From Solirubrobacterales bacterium (GTDB taxonomy: Bacteria; Actinomycetota; Thermoleophilia; Solirubrobacterales; Solirubrobacteraceae), in NCBI GenBank assembly GCA_027306855.1, contig DAHUYZ010000002.1, positions 33,343 to 97,342 of the forward strand: a stretch of DNA of 64,000 bases. The letters run 5' to 3'. The notes under the pieces are model-generated. The model was given only the letters and a program-made list of their open reading frames with translations. It had not been told where the DNA came from and ran no database searches. Each line of letters begins with the position of its first letter. The stretch's first letter is position 1. This document shows, one piece after another, positions 1 through 9,626 of the stretch. The position numbers and the translations under genes are program-made.

Positions 1-51
1 GCGCCGGGTCTCTCTCGCGCGCGCTCAACGAGAGCCTTACTACGCGCGCGC

Positions 52-1797
52 GTGTGTCGTAGCTATCGGGTGCACGTACCGGCGTGGCTCGCGCTCGCGC
101 TGATCTTGCTCGTTGCGCTCGGTCTGCGTCTGTGGGGGACCAAGCAGGGCCTCCCCTACATCTACAACATTGACGAGGCTGGCCATTTCGTGCCCAAGGC
201 CGTCGCGATGTTCTCAGGCGACCTCAACCCCCACTACTTCGTCAACCCGCCCGCCCTCACATATGTGCTGCACATCGTGTTCGCGCTCTGGCTTGGTGGC
301 ACGCACGCAGTTCAGCGCGAATACGCACGCGATCCGGCGGCGGTCTTCGAAGTCGCGCGCATGACGGTCGCGCTGTTCAGCGTGGCGAGCGTCTGGTTGC
401 TTTATGCGTTCGCGGCGCGCCTGCTCGGCCGCTCTATCGCCCTGCTGGCCTGCGCGATCGAGGCCGTCGCGTTCCTGGCCGTGTTCTACGGCCACTTTGC
501 GCTCAACGATGCCTTCACGCTCGCACCTCTCACGCTCAGCCTGCTCGGCAGCGCCGGGATCGTGCGCAAGGGACGCCTGCGCGACTACGCGATCGCCGGT
601 ATCGGCCTCGGCCTGGGGTGCGCGAGCAAGTACACGGCCGGTATCGCGATCGTGCCGCTGATAGCCGCCGTCGCGATCCGCTACCTCGACTCGCCGCGCG
701 ACGGCGCCCGGCGTGCGCTCGCCGGCATCGCGCTCGCCAGCGGCTGCGCCATCGGCGCATTCCTGCTCGCCAACCCCTATGCCCTGCTCGACTTCAAGCG
801 CTTTCACTCGGATCTAGTCCACCAGTCGAACCTCGCCGAGGAAGCCCAAGGAAAGCTCGGCGCGCCGAAAGAGAGCGGCATCGTCTACTACCTGTGGTCG
901 TTCACGTGGGGGCTCGGCTGGGCGCCTTCGCTGGCTGCGCTCGGAGGCGCGATCACGATCTGGCGCCGCGAGGCGCGGCTGGGCTGGCTGCTCGTGCTCG
1001 CACCGGTCCTGTTCCTCGCCTTCATGGGACTCCAGGACCGCTACTTCGGACGCTGGCTGCTGCCGATCTTCCCGATCGTCTGCGTGCTCGCCGCCTACTT
1101 CATCGTGACGCTGATCTCACGCGCAGCAGCCTGGCTCCAAGGCATCCTGCCGGCACGCACCGCGGCGATCTCAGCCATTTGCACAGCCGTCGCCGTCATC
1201 GCCGCGACACTCGTCCAAGGCGCGCTTTACAGCATCCACTCCGACATCGTGCTCTCGCGCGCCGACACACGTAACCTCACGCGCGACTGGATGGTCGCGC
1301 ACGTTCCGCGCGGCGCGAAGATCGTGCTCGAGCCAGTCGTCCCCAACGCCTGGGTTGCGCAGCGCGGCGCACTCGCCCAGACCGGCCCGAGCGCCGACCG
1401 CTGGACCAAGTACCTCGCGCTGAGGTCGGTGATCGCGCCCGATGGCAGCCTCTCGCTCGCCACCGGCCACAGGGTCGCGCTCGAGGACTACGAGACTACG
1501 CTCAGCCCCGCCCTGATCGGCTGGTACGAGCGTCTGGGCTATTGCTGGGTGATTACCGGCTCGACAGAGTCCGGCCGCGTGTTCGCCGACCCCCACGCTG
1601 CGCCCCAGGCGATCGCCTACTACCGCGCGCTGGCACGCGAAGCCCAAGTCGCATACCACGTCTCGCCCTACGCGTCCGACTCGCGGCCCGTCCCTTTCAG
1701 CGTTGACTGGACGTTCGACTACTACCCGCTCGCCTACGAGCGCCCCGGACCCGAAATGACCGTCTACCGCCTGCGCGGCGGGGCCTGCCGGCCCTGA
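52..1797 (+). CDS. GT-C fold membrane glycosyltransferase (GT39/ArnT-like)
   Basis: Polytopic membrane protein of 581 residues. The first membrane segment spans about residues 10-29 and is followed by an Asp-Glu pair (D41-E42) in the first external loop, the usual catalytic position of GT-C enzymes that use polyprenyl-phosphate sugars. About ten more hydrophobic segments lie before residue 400, then a soluble C-terminal part rich in Tyr and Trp. Family membership is inferred from this layout; donor and acceptor are unknown. The start is a GTG at 52, with an in-frame GTG at 70 as an alternative. The gene precedes the riboflavin operon but shares no overlap with it. A second protein of this type is at 49005. 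Confidence 0.75.
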   Translation: MCRSYRVHVPAWLALALILLVALGLRLWGTKQGLPYIYNIDEAGHFVPKAVAMFSGDLNPHYFVNPPALTYVLHIVFALWLGGTHAVQREYARDPAAVFEVARMTVALFSVASVWLLYAFAARLLGRSIALLACAIEAVAFLAVFYGHFALNDAFTLAPLTLSLLGSAGIVRKGRLRDYAIAGIGLGLGCASKYTAGIAIVPLIAAVAIRYLDSPRDGARRALAGIALASGCAIGAFLLANPYALLDFKRFHSDLVHQSNLAEEAQGKLGAPKESGIVYYLWSFTWGLGWAPSLAALGGAITIWRREARLGWLLVLAPVLFLAFMGLQDRYFGRWLLPIFPIVCVLAAYFIVTLISRAAAWLQGILPARTAAISAICTAVAVIAATLVQGALYSIHSDIVLSRADTRNLTRDWMVAHVPRGAKIVLEPVVPNAWVAQRGALAQTGPSADRWTKYLALRSVIAPDGSLSLATGHRVALEDYETTLSPALIGWYERLGYCWVITGSTESGRVFADPHAAPQAIAYYRALAREAQVAYHVSPYASDSRPVPFSVDWTFDYYPLAYERPGPEMTVYRLRGGACRP

Positions 1798-1863
1798 AAG
1801 ACGCGAGCAACCCTGCTCCTGTGCGGGTGCGGGCGCGGTGAGGGTGCCACCGCGGCGAAGCCG

Positions 1864-1869
1864 TATCCT
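1864..1869 (+). promoter_or_regulatory. Candidate -10 element of the riboflavin operon
   Basis: TATCCT ends 11 bases before the ribD ATG, giving a leader of only a few bases if transcription starts about 7 bases downstream. No ribosome binding site is needed for such a leader. The 83-base gap after the previous gene is too short for an FMN riboswitch. Confidence 0.35.
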
Positions 1870-1880
1870 CATAAGCGGGA

Positions 1881-3014
1881 ATGACGATCACCACCGAGAC
1901 CGACCGGCTGCATCTCGCGCGTGCGATCGAGCTCGCCGAGCGCGGTGCCGGCTCCGTGCGACCGAACCCGCTCGTGGGAGCCGTGATCGTGCGTGACGAC
2001 GAGGTTCTGGGCGAGGGCTGGCACGAACGCTACGGCGGACACCACGCCGAGGTCAACGCCATCGAGGCGTGCGGAGAGGCCGACCTGAATGGAGCGACGC
2101 TGTTCGTCTCGCTCGAGCCGTGCTGCCATGATGGCAAGACACCGCCGTGTACTCAGGCGATCATCGACGCCGGTATCGGGCGCGTCGTCGTCGCCTCCGA
2201 CGACCCAACCGAGAAGGCCTCCGGACGCGGTCTCGGGATCCTGCGCGACGAGGGGATCGACGTGCTCGTCGCCGACGGCGAGCTCGCGGTTCGCGCACGG
2301 CTTCTCAACCAGCCGTTTCGCAAGCATGCACGTGTTGGCCGGCCGTGGATCCTGTTCAAGTCCGCAATGACGCTCGATGGCAAGGTCGCCACCCGTGCCG
2401 GCGACTCGCAGTGGATCTCGAGCGAAGAAAGCAGGCTGCTCGCGCACGAGTGGCGCGCCTCGGTTGACGCCGTCATCGTCGGGATCGGCACAGCGCTCGC
2501 CGACGATCCCCAGCTGACGGCAAGGCCCGAAGGAGTTTTCGCCGAGCCCGCTCGCCAACCGCGGCGAGTCGTGTTCGACTCGCTCGCGCGCCTGCCGATC
2601 GGCTCCCAGCTGCTTGCCGCCGCCGATCAGGTGCCGCTCACCGTGGTGGTATCGCGAGCCGCCGCGCGTGTCGATACGGATGCGCTCGAGGCAGCCGGTG
2701 CGCAGGTCCTCGTCGCCACCGGCGAGAACGAGCCGGCGCGCGTGCGCTCCGCGCTCGATCAGCTCGGCGCCGACGGCATTACGTGTGCGCTGCTCGAGGG
2801 CGGACCGCATCTCGCGGGCGCCTTCCTCGACGCGGGCGAGATAGACGAGATCAGGCTGTTCCTCGCGCCGCTCCTGCTCGGCGGGCGTACCGCCCGCGAC
2901 CCGCTCGAGGGCGAAGGGGTCGAGCGAATCTCCGAGGCTCTGCGCGCGCTCACATTCGAATGCGATCGGGTCGGCGAAGACCTTCTCATATCGGCGCGCC
3001 TGCGCGAGTGGTAG
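1881..3014 (+). CDS. ribD: Bifunctional riboflavin deaminase/reductase RibD
   Basis: Catalyses the second and third steps of riboflavin synthesis: deamination of the pyrimidine made from GTP, then NADPH reduction of its ribose. The N-terminal deaminase domain (about 1-150) carries the zinc motif H55-A-E57 and the paired cysteines C81 and C90 in the PCCHxGxTPPC-type signature. The reductase domain fills about 155-377, with the conserved KSAMTLDGK segment at its start. The 377-residue length is normal. It is the first gene of a tight four-gene operon; ribE starts 3 bases after its stop. Confidence 0.97.
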   Translation: MTITTETDRLHLARAIELAERGAGSVRPNPLVGAVIVRDDEVLGEGWHERYGGHHAEVNAIEACGEADLNGATLFVSLEPCCHDGKTPPCTQAIIDAGIGRVVVASDDPTEKASGRGLGILRDEGIDVLVADGELAVRARLLNQPFRKHARVGRPWILFKSAMTLDGKVATRAGDSQWISSEESRLLAHEWRASVDAVIVGIGTALADDPQLTARPEGVFAEPARQPRRVVFDSLARLPIGSQLLAAADQVPLTVVVSRAAARVDTDALEAAGAQVLVATGENEPARVRSALDQLGADGITCALLEGGPHLAGAFLDAGEIDEIRLFLAPLLLGGRTARDPLEGEGVERISEALRALTFECDRVGEDLLISARLREW

Positions 3015-3017
3015 ACA

Positions 3018-3623
3018 GTGTTCACCGGGCTCATAGCCGACCTTGGCAGCATCGTTTCGCGAGAGCACGACTCTGGCGGCGCCATCTTTCAGATCGCGAC
3101 CCGGCTCGCGGGCGAGATCGATCAGGGCGATTCGGTTGCTGTCAACGGCGTGTGCCTGACCGCGACAGACGTGCAGACCGACGGGTTTCGCGCACAGGCG
3201 ATGAACGAGACGCTGCGGCGCAGCTCGCTCGGCGCGCTCGCCGCCGGCTCGCCGGTCAACATCGAGCTGTCGCTGCGCGCCGGCGAGCGCCTTGGGGGGC
3301 ACATCGTGCAGGGACACGTCGACGGGACCGTGACCGTGACCGCCGTGCATGACGACGGTTTCGCGCGCGTACTCGACCTCGAGATCGACGATGGAGCGGG
3401 TGGCGGTCTGTCGCGCTATCTGGTCGAGAAGGGGTCGGTCGCGCTCGACGGCGTCAGCCTGACCGTCTCTGAGCTGCGTGACGCGGGCTTCTCCGTGTCG
3501 CTCATCCCGGAGACGCTTCAGCGCACGAATCTGGGCGGGGTGCAGGTCGGGGATAGGGTCAACATCGAGGTGGACGTGCTCGCCAAGCACGTAGCGAGAC
3601 TAATGAGGCCCATCTCGGCCTGA
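3018..3623 (+). CDS. ribE: Riboflavin synthase alpha chain
   Basis: Dismutates two molecules of 6,7-dimethyl-8-ribityllumazine into riboflavin and a pyrimidine that is recycled by RibH. The protein starts MFTGLI, the typical family N-terminus, which supports the GTG start at 3018. It shows two similar beta-barrel halves: the N-terminal half has VNGVCLT and [11 protein letters not shown], and the C-terminal half has LDGVSLTV and [11 protein letters not shown]. Its 201 residues fit the family (about 200). It lies 3 bases after ribD and 22 bases before ribBA. Confidence 0.97.
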   Translation: MFTGLIADLGSIVSREHDSGGAIFQIATRLAGEIDQGDSVAVNGVCLTATDVQTDGFRAQAMNETLRRSSLGALAAGSPVNIELSLRAGERLGGHIVQGHVDGTVTVTAVHDDGFARVLDLEIDDGAGGGLSRYLVEKGSVALDGVSLTVSELRDAGFSVSLIPETLQRTNLGGVQVGDRVNIEVDVLAKHVARLMRPISA

Positions 3624-3645
3624 TCGAGGTCAAAGGAGCAGCGCG

Positions 3646-4932
3646 ATGAGCCAACCCAAGACGACAACACCCTTCGCCACGATCGAGGAGGCGCTCGACG
3701 ATATACGCCAAGGCCGGATGGTCGTCGTCTGCGACGACGAAGACCGCGAGAACGAGGGCGATCTGACGATGGCCGCTCAGTTCGCGACACCCGAGGCGAT
3801 CAACTTCATGGCCAAGGAGGGGCGCGGGCTGATCTGCCTGTCGCTCACTCCTGAGCGCTGCGACGAGCTCGGGCTCGACCTGATGGCCGCCAAGAACGAG
3901 TCGCCCTTTGAGACGCCCTTCACGGTGTCGGTCGAGGCGCGTGAGGGTGTCACGACCGGGATCTCCGCGCACGACCGCGCCCACACGATCCAGGTCGCGA
4001 TCGACCCCGAGTCAAGGCCCCGCGACCTCGTCCAGCCCGGGCACGTCTTTCCGCTGAAGAGCCGCGCCGGCGGGGTGCTCGAGCGTGCCGGCCAGACCGA
4101 GGCCGCCGTCGATCTCGCACGACTCGCCGGCGTCAACCCGGCCGGCGTGATCTGCGAGGTGATGAACGACGACGGCACGATGGCACGCGTCCCCGACCTC
4201 GTCGGTTACTGCGCCCGCCACGACCTGAAGATGGTCACGGTCGCCGACCTGATCGCCTATCGCCGCCGCCACGACAAGCTCGTCGAACGGGTCGTCACAA
4301 CGCGCCTCCCCACAGCTTTCGGTGACTTCGAGGCGGTCGGCTACCGCTCGCTCGTCGACGACAAGCACCATGTCGCGCTAGTCAAGGGCGACGTCTCAGG
4401 CCGTCCCGACGTGCTCGTCCGCGTCCACTCGGAGTGCCTGACCGGGGACGTCTTCCACTCGCTGCGCTGCGACTGCGGCGAGCAGCTCGCCTCGGCGCTC
4501 TCGATGATCGAGCGCGAGGGCGAGGGAGTGCTTCTCTACCTCTCCCAGGAGGGGCGCGGCATAGGGCTCCTCAACAAGCTGCGCGCCTACCGCCTGCAGG
4601 AGGAGGGGCTCGACACCGTCGAAGCGAATGAGAAGCTCGGCCTTCCCGCCGACCTGCGCGACTACGGCATCGGCGCCCAGATCCTCGTTGATCTCGGGCT
4701 CTCCTCGATCAGGATCCTCACGAACAACCCCAAGAAGATCAAGGGCCTCGAGGGCTACGGCCTGTCGGTGACATCGCAGCTGCCGATCGAGCACGCGCCC
4801 AACGAGCACAACGAGGCCTATCTGCGTACGAAGGCGCAGAGGATGGGCCACATCCTCCACCATCAGGGGCTCAATCTCGACGCCGAGATGCTCCACTCAG
4901 AGCGCGAGCAGGTCAGGGAGCGAGACAGATGA
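3646..4932 (+). CDS. ribBA: DHBP synthase / GTP cyclohydrolase II fusion RibBA
   Basis: Supplies both precursors of the lumazine ring. The N-terminal domain (about 1-205) makes 3,4-dihydroxy-2-butanone 4-phosphate from ribulose 5-phosphate and has the acidic motif [10 protein letters not shown]. The C-terminal domain (about 210-428) opens GTP; its zinc cysteines are in [15 protein letters not shown], with the GTP-binding EGRGIGL and LTNNPKK segments after it. Both halves look intact, so both activities are expected. A good ribosome binding site (AAAGGAG) lies just before the ATG. The stop overlaps the ribH start by 4 bases. Confidence 0.97.
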   Translation: MSQPKTTTPFATIEEALDDIRQGRMVVVCDDEDRENEGDLTMAAQFATPEAINFMAKEGRGLICLSLTPERCDELGLDLMAAKNESPFETPFTVSVEAREGVTTGISAHDRAHTIQVAIDPESRPRDLVQPGHVFPLKSRAGGVLERAGQTEAAVDLARLAGVNPAGVICEVMNDDGTMARVPDLVGYCARHDLKMVTVADLIAYRRRHDKLVERVVTTRLPTAFGDFEAVGYRSLVDDKHHVALVKGDVSGRPDVLVRVHSECLTGDVFHSLRCDCGEQLASALSMIEREGEGVLLYLSQEGRGIGLLNKLRAYRLQEEGLDTVEANEKLGLPADLRDYGIGAQILVDLGLSSIRILTNNPKKIKGLEGYGLSVTSQLPIEHAPNEHNEAYLRTKAQRMGHILHHQGLNLDAEMLHSEREQVRERDR

Positions 4933-5420
4933 CCGGACCCTACGCGATCGCTATCGGCCGCTTCTATGAGGATCTTGCGGAACGCCTGCTCGCCGGGGCA
5001 CGCGGGGCCTTCGCCGAGGCCGGCCACACCGACATCGAGGTTTTCGACGTGCCCGGCGCGTTCGAGCTGCCGCTCGCCGCCAGCTACGCGGCGAAGTCCG
5101 GTCGCTTCGAGGGGGTCGCCTGTCTAGGCGCCGTCATCAGAGGCGAGACCGACCACTACGACTTCGTTTGCGCCGAGGCTGCCCGCGGTATCCAGCAGGT
5201 CCAGCTCGAAACCGGTGTGCCCTGCGCGTTCGGCGTGCTGACGTGCGCCACGATGGAGCAGGCGCTTGCGCGCGCGGGCGGCGGCAAGCGCGACCAGGGA
5301 CGCCACGCGGCCGAAGCGGTCATCAGCATGGCGGCGCTGCGTGAGCAGCTGCGCGCGGATACGCCCCACAATCTCGACGGCGGTCGGCGCGGCCTGGCGC
5401 CCGACCTCGGTGTTGGGTAG
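4929..5420 (+). CDS. ribH: 6,7-dimethyl-8-ribityllumazine synthase
   Basis: Condenses the butanone phosphate and the ribitylamino-pyrimidine made by RibBA and RibD. Family landmarks are present: the [12 protein letters not shown] substrate loop, the [16 protein letters not shown] segment with the catalytic His, and PCAFGVLTC. The 163-residue length is standard; the protein normally forms pentamers or 60-mer capsids. The ATG lies inside the ribBA stop (ATGA), indicating translational coupling. It is the last gene of the operon. Confidence 0.97.
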   Translation: MTGPYAIAIGRFYEDLAERLLAGARGAFAEAGHTDIEVFDVPGAFELPLAASYAAKSGRFEGVACLGAVIRGETDHYDFVCAEAARGIQQVQLETGVPCAFGVLTCATMEQALARAGGGKRDQGRHAAEAVISMAALREQLRADTPHNLDGGRRGLAPDLGVG

Positions 5421-5451
5421 ACACGCGGCGGCGGGCACGGCGCGATCCGGC

Positions 5452-5457
5452 TACACT
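5452..5457 (+). promoter_or_regulatory. Candidate -10 element of rpmB
   Basis: TACACT ends 9 bases before the rpmB ATG, with no ribosome binding site between them, suggesting a leaderless or nearly leaderless mRNA separate from the rib operon. Confidence 0.4.
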
Positions 5458-5466
5458 GCCTCGCTC

Positions 5467-5658
5467 ATGGCCAAGGTATGTCACAGCTGCGGCAAGGGTC
5501 CTTCGTTCGGGCACAGCCGCAGCCACTCGATGGTCGCCACCAAGCGCCGCTTCGACCCCAACCTCCAGAAGGTCCGGATCCTCGTCGGCAAGGCGCCAAC
5601 GCGGGCTTACGTCTGCACACGCTGCTTGAAGGCCGGCAAGGTCACCAAGGCCCTGTAA
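5467..5658 (+). CDS. rpmB: 50S ribosomal protein L28
   Basis: Ribosomal large-subunit protein of 63 residues. It begins MAKVCHSCGKG and ends with YVCTRCLKAGK; these two CxxC pairs make it a zinc-binding (C+) form. The RSHSMVATKRRFDPNLQKV core is typical of L28. The ATG at 5467 is chosen because everything before it in the same frame lies inside ribH. The order rpmB - DAK-domain protein - recG also occurs in Firmicutes. Confidence 0.95.
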   Translation: MAKVCHSCGKGPSFGHSRSHSMVATKRRFDPNLQKVRILVGKAPTRAYVCTRCLKAGKVTKAL

Positions 5659-5708
5659 GGGGCGGTAGGCGGCGTCAGGCTGCATCCTCGGTCGCTCACG
5701 GCCCCCCG

Positions 5709-5723
5709 GCACCGTTACGGTGC
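5709..5723 (+). other. Short perfect hairpin between rpmB and the FakA-like gene
   Basis: GCACCG and CGGTGC form a 6-bp stem with a TTA loop. No T tract follows, so a classical intrinsic terminator is not shown. It may attenuate or simply separate rpmB from the next unit. Confidence 0.3.
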
Positions 5724-5791
5724 TCCCCGCGTCGTGGCTTGCCTGTCAGCCCTACAGTCGCCTATGGTCACGAGGTAGGAAAGGTGCGGAC

Positions 5792-7462
5792 GTGAGCGAC
5801 ACGAATCTGCTGCGCTTCAGGGCGGCCGTCGCCGGCGCGCTCGCGCAACTGGAGGCGCGCCGCCAGGAGGTCAACGACCTGAACGTGTTTCCTGTCGCCG
5901 ACGGGGATACGGGCGACAACATGGTGCTGACGCTGCGCGCCGTGCTCGATGAGCTCGACCGCCTGCAGGGCAGCGACGATACGCGCACGATCGACGAGAT
6001 CGGCAGGGAGGAGATCGTGCAATCGGTCGCCCGCGCCGCGCTGCTCGGCGCGAGGGGCAACTCGGGGGTCATCCTCTCCCAGCTGATCAGGGGTGCCGCC
6101 GAGGAGCTCGTGAGCCGGCCTGGCCAGCTGATCGACGCGAGCCTCATCGGTGCAGCGCTCGCCAACGCCGCGGAGCGGGCGTATGCATCCGTGCGCGAGC
6201 CAGCCGAGGGCACGATCCTGACCGTCGCGCGCGAGATGGCGCACGCGATCATGGCCGACGTCGCCCACAGCGAGGAGCGTGGCCGGCTAGGGCCGGCCAC
6301 GGAAGCGCAGGCGCAGGATCTGGCGATCGCGCATACGCTGGAGCGGGCCGTCGAGGCTGGCCAGAGGTCGGTCAAGCGTGGGCCCGAGCTGCTCGCGGCG
6401 CTGCGCGAGGCGGGGGTCGTCGACGCAGGCGGCCATGCGCTCACCGTCATCTTCGCCGGCGTCGTCGCGGCTCTACGCGGCGATGAGCCACCGGCCCTCG
6501 ACCACTATGCCCCAGCGAAGATCAGCCACCCCCAGCACAGCTCGAGCACATACCGCTTCTGCACGAACTTCGCCGTCACCGGCCAGGGTCTAGCGCCCTC
6601 GCGTTTCGCGGAGGACCTGGAGGCACTGGGGGACTCCGTGCTCGTCGTGGGAGACTCGACGACACTGAAGGTCCACATCCACACGGACGAGCCCGAGCGG
6701 GCGATGGCTCTGTTCGAGGGTGCCGGCGAGGTCTCGCATCTGGACGTGGCGGACATGCGCGTGCAGGTCGCCGAGCGGGACGAGCGGATCGCCCCGTCCA
6801 GTGGCGGCCCTAACTCGGCGGGGCGCTCCCGCGTGCGCTGTGGCGCGCTCGCGGTCGTCAACGGCGACGGCCTACGTTCGATGCTGACCGAGCTCGGGGT
6901 GCACACGATCGACGGAGGGCCCACGCTCAACCCATCGACAGCGGAGCTGCTGGCAGGCATCCACGAGGTCGTGGCCGAGGAGGTCGTCGTGTTGCCGAGC
7001 AGTCCGAACGTCGTGATGGCCGCCGAGCGGGCCGCTGAGCTCTCGGACAAGCTGGTCGTCGTTGTCGGCGCGACGAGCCAGCAGGCCGCGCTCGTCGCGG
7101 CCGTGGCGCTTACCGGCGAGCAGAGCGCGCGGGAGAACGCGCTCTCGATGGAGTCCTCGCTCGTCGCGCTTCGCACCGGGAGCGTCGCCGAAGCGGCGCG
7201 CGACGACCCTGCGGGGCGCTTCCGTCGGGGCGAGGCGGTCGGGTTCGTCGGCGAGGAGATGACCGCGTGGGGAGAGCCTCTGCTCACGTTGCGCGCGGTG
7301 CTCGAGCAACTCGCCCCCGACGCCGAGCTGATCAGTGTGCTCGCCGGCGAGCAAGCGCCCGTCGCACTGTCTGAGCTCGAGGGCATCATGGATGGGCATG
7401 TCGAGCTCGAGCTTCGCCACGGAGGCCAGCCCGCATACTGGTGTCTGCTCGCCGCCGAGTAG
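5792..7462 (+). CDS. DAK2/DegV-domain fatty acid kinase-like protein (FakA/YloV family)
   Basis: Predicted ATP-dependent kinase of the FakA family, which in Firmicutes phosphorylates fatty acids held by a DegV-type FakB protein. The N-terminal DhaL-type domain (about 1-200) has the metal-binding NVFPVADGDTGDNM motif and GARGNSGVILSQ. A C-terminal domain follows from about 360. The GTG at 5792 is preceded by AGGAAAGG and places the family's usual N-terminus at residue 1, giving 556 residues. No FakB partner is in the window. An acyl-CoA synthetase, plsX and acpP lie 4-9 kb away, so a lipid link is plausible but not proven. Confidence 0.88.
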   Translation: MSDTNLLRFRAAVAGALAQLEARRQEVNDLNVFPVADGDTGDNMVLTLRAVLDELDRLQGSDDTRTIDEIGREEIVQSVARAALLGARGNSGVILSQLIRGAAEELVSRPGQLIDASLIGAALANAAERAYASVREPAEGTILTVAREMAHAIMADVAHSEERGRLGPATEAQAQDLAIAHTLERAVEAGQRSVKRGPELLAALREAGVVDAGGHALTVIFAGVVAALRGDEPPALDHYAPAKISHPQHSSSTYRFCTNFAVTGQGLAPSRFAEDLEALGDSVLVVGDSTTLKVHIHTDEPERAMALFEGAGEVSHLDVADMRVQVAERDERIAPSSGGPNSAGRSRVRCGALAVVNGDGLRSMLTELGVHTIDGGPTLNPSTAELLAGIHEVVAEEVVVLPSSPNVVMAAERAAELSDKLVVVVGATSQQAALVAAVALTGEQSARENALSMESSLVALRTGSVAEAARDDPAGRFRRGEAVGFVGEEMTAWGEPLLTLRAVLEQLAPDAELISVLAGEQAPVALSELEGIMDGHVELELRHGGQPAYWCLLAAE

Positions 7463-7499
7463 CGCGGACCACGACTCTCAGACGGCGTTGCCCGCGCGC

Positions 7500-9623
7500 G
7501 TGGATCGAGCCGGCGCGCCGATTGCCTTCGCGGGTGGGCCTGCGCCTTCGCGCGAGCAACTGCTCGAGGCGCCGCTGCGCTGGCCGCGTCCGTCGCGCCT
7601 GGGCGCGCCGCTGAAGCTGGAGGGCAAGCTCGCGAAGGGCCTTCAGACGCTCGAGCTGAGCTGCGTGGGAGATCTGCTGGAGCACCTGCCCCACGAGTAC
7701 CGGCAGGCGCGCGCGCTGGCGGCGCTGGAACCCGGCGAGCAGGCGACCGTAGCCGTCGAGGTGCGCTCGATCGCCGGCCGGGCGGTACGACGGCGCGGTA
7801 TGCGCGGACTCGTCGAGGCGACCGTATTCGATGAGACAGGCTCGATCGTCGCTACGTTCTTCAACCAGCCGTGGCTCCTCCAGCGCTACCGCAAGGGCAC
7901 GCGTCTCGTATTGCACGGCACCGCCGATGCGCGCGGGCGCTTGCGCGTGGCGCATCACGCGATCGGCTCCGATCTCGGCGGCGAGGCGACCGCGGGCGCG
8001 GTCGCGCATTATCGCGCCGCCGAGGGGGTCAGCTCGACGCAGCTGCTCACGCTCATGCGCGGGGCCCGCACCGGTCTGCGCGATGTGCTCGAGCCGCTGA
8101 CGGTCGCGGTCAGGATGGCCGAGTCGCTTGCCGACCGCGCGGGCGCGCGCGCCGCGATGCATTTCGCGCAAGAAGCCTCCCAGCGCGGAGCGGCCAGACG
8201 GCGCCTGGCATTCGATGAGCTCCTGTTCGCTCAACTTGCGCTCCTGCTCAGGCGTCGGCGGCACGCTGACAGCCACCCGACGAGGGCGCTCGCGCAGCCG
8301 CCGACGGTGAGCGCGCGCTGGCTTGCCCGCGGTCTCCCGTTCGAGCTGACCGGCGATCAGCGCATCGCGATCGAGACGATCAACAAAGACCTCGCCGAGA
8401 GTCGCCCGATGCAGAGGCTGCTGATGGGGGAGGTCGGCAGCGGTAAGACGGTCGTCGCGCTGCACGCGATGCTGCGCGCCGTCGAGCATGGCGCTCAAGC
8501 CGCGCTGATGGCGCCCACTGAGACGCTCGCCGAACAGCACTTCGCGACCGTTGCGCGGTTGCTCGGCGAGGAGCCCGTGAGGATGGCGCTGCTGACTGGG
8601 TCGACTACGACGACGAGGCGCTCGGAGATACTCGGCCGTCTGAGAAGCGGCGAGCTGTCGATCCTCGTCGGCACCCATGCCCTGATCGAGCCGGACGTCA
8701 GCTTCCGGGAGTTGGCGGTCGCGGTGATCGATGAGCAGCATCGATTCGGGGTTCGTCAGCGTGAGGCGCTCGACGCGAAGGGCGTGTCTCACGTGCTGCA
8801 CATGACCGCCACCCCGATCCCGCGCACACTCGCGCTCGCGCGCTACGGAGATCTCGACTGCACCATTCTGCGCGAGCTTCCGAAAGGGCGCCAGCGGATC
8901 GATACGGAGCTCATCAGCGGGGAGAGCGCGCGCGAGGACGCGTACGAGCGCCTGCGTGAGCAACTGCGTGAGGGCCGGCAGGCGTACGTTGTCTGCCCGC
9001 TCGTGGAGTCCGCGTCCGACGATGGGCAGGCGCGCGCCGCGATCGCCGAGTTCGAGCGCCTCGGCTGCCATGAGCTCGCCGGCTTCAGGCTCGCCCTCCT
9101 GCACGGCCAGATGCGCCTGAGGGACAAGCAGCAAGCAATGGCGGCGTTCGCATCCGGCGATGCTCAGGTGCTCGTGGCGACCACTGTGATCGAGGTCGGC
9201 GTCGATGTCCCCAACGCGACCGTCATGCTCGTCGAGAACGCGGAGCGATTCGGGATCTCACAGCTGCACCAGCTGCGAGGACGGGTGGGCCGCGGAGAGC
9301 ACCAGGCGATCTGTCTGTTGATGGCCCCGACCGGCTCGGTCCGCTGCAGGGCGCTCGTAGAAAGCTCGGACGGATTCAGGCTCGCCGAGATCGACCTGTC
9401 GCTGCGCAAGGAGGGCGAGCTGATCGGCTCGAGACAGTCGGGCATGGGGCAATTCAAAGTGGCGAGCCTCCCCGACGACGGCGCGCTGCTCGAGCGTGCG
9501 CGTTCACGCGCGCGAGCGATCATCGACGAAGACCCAGATCTATGCTCGCCGCTGAACGCGCTTCTGGCCGATGCGCTCGAGCGTGCCTACGGCGAGCACT
9601 TGACCCGGCCAATACCGGCCTGA
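7500..9623 (+). CDS. recG: ATP-dependent DNA helicase RecG
   Basis: Branch-migration helicase that regresses stalled replication forks. The N-terminal part (to about residue 280) is the OB-fold wedge domain. The helicase core follows: Walker A GEVGSGKT, DEQHRFG (motif II), MTATPIPRTLA (motif III), VIEVGVDVPNATVM and QLRGRVGRG (motif VI). The GTG at 7500 gives 707 residues, close to the E. coli length of 693; an in-frame TTG at 7488 is possible. It begins 37 bases after the FakA-like gene and ends 3 bases before rsmD. Confidence 0.95.
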   Translation: MDRAGAPIAFAGGPAPSREQLLEAPLRWPRPSRLGAPLKLEGKLAKGLQTLELSCVGDLLEHLPHEYRQARALAALEPGEQATVAVEVRSIAGRAVRRRGMRGLVEATVFDETGSIVATFFNQPWLLQRYRKGTRLVLHGTADARGRLRVAHHAIGSDLGGEATAGAVAHYRAAEGVSSTQLLTLMRGARTGLRDVLEPLTVAVRMAESLADRAGARAAMHFAQEASQRGAARRRLAFDELLFAQLALLLRRRRHADSHPTRALAQPPTVSARWLARGLPFELTGDQRIAIETINKDLAESRPMQRLLMGEVGSGKTVVALHAMLRAVEHGAQAALMAPTETLAEQHFATVARLLGEEPVRMALLTGSTTTTRRSEILGRLRSGELSILVGTHALIEPDVSFRELAVAVIDEQHRFGVRQREALDAKGVSHVLHMTATPIPRTLALARYGDLDCTILRELPKGRQRIDTELISGESAREDAYERLREQLREGRQAYVVCPLVESASDDGQARAAIAEFERLGCHELAGFRLALLHGQMRLRDKQQAMAAFASGDAQVLVATTVIEVGVDVPNATVMLVENAERFGISQLHQLRGRVGRGEHQAICLLMAPTGSVRCRALVESSDGFRLAEIDLSLRKEGELIGSRQSGMGQFKVASLPDDGALLERARSRARAIIDEDPDLCSPLNALLADALERAYGEHLTRPIPA

Positions 9624-9626
9624 GCA

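Noticed and set aside
1798..1880. FMN riboswitch expected before ribD
   Set aside because: The gap is 83 bases and lacks the conserved RFN boxes; no room for the fold.
1869..3590. Minus-strand open frame opposite ribD and ribE
   Set aside because: Shadow of two confidently identified riboflavin genes; no recognisable motif.
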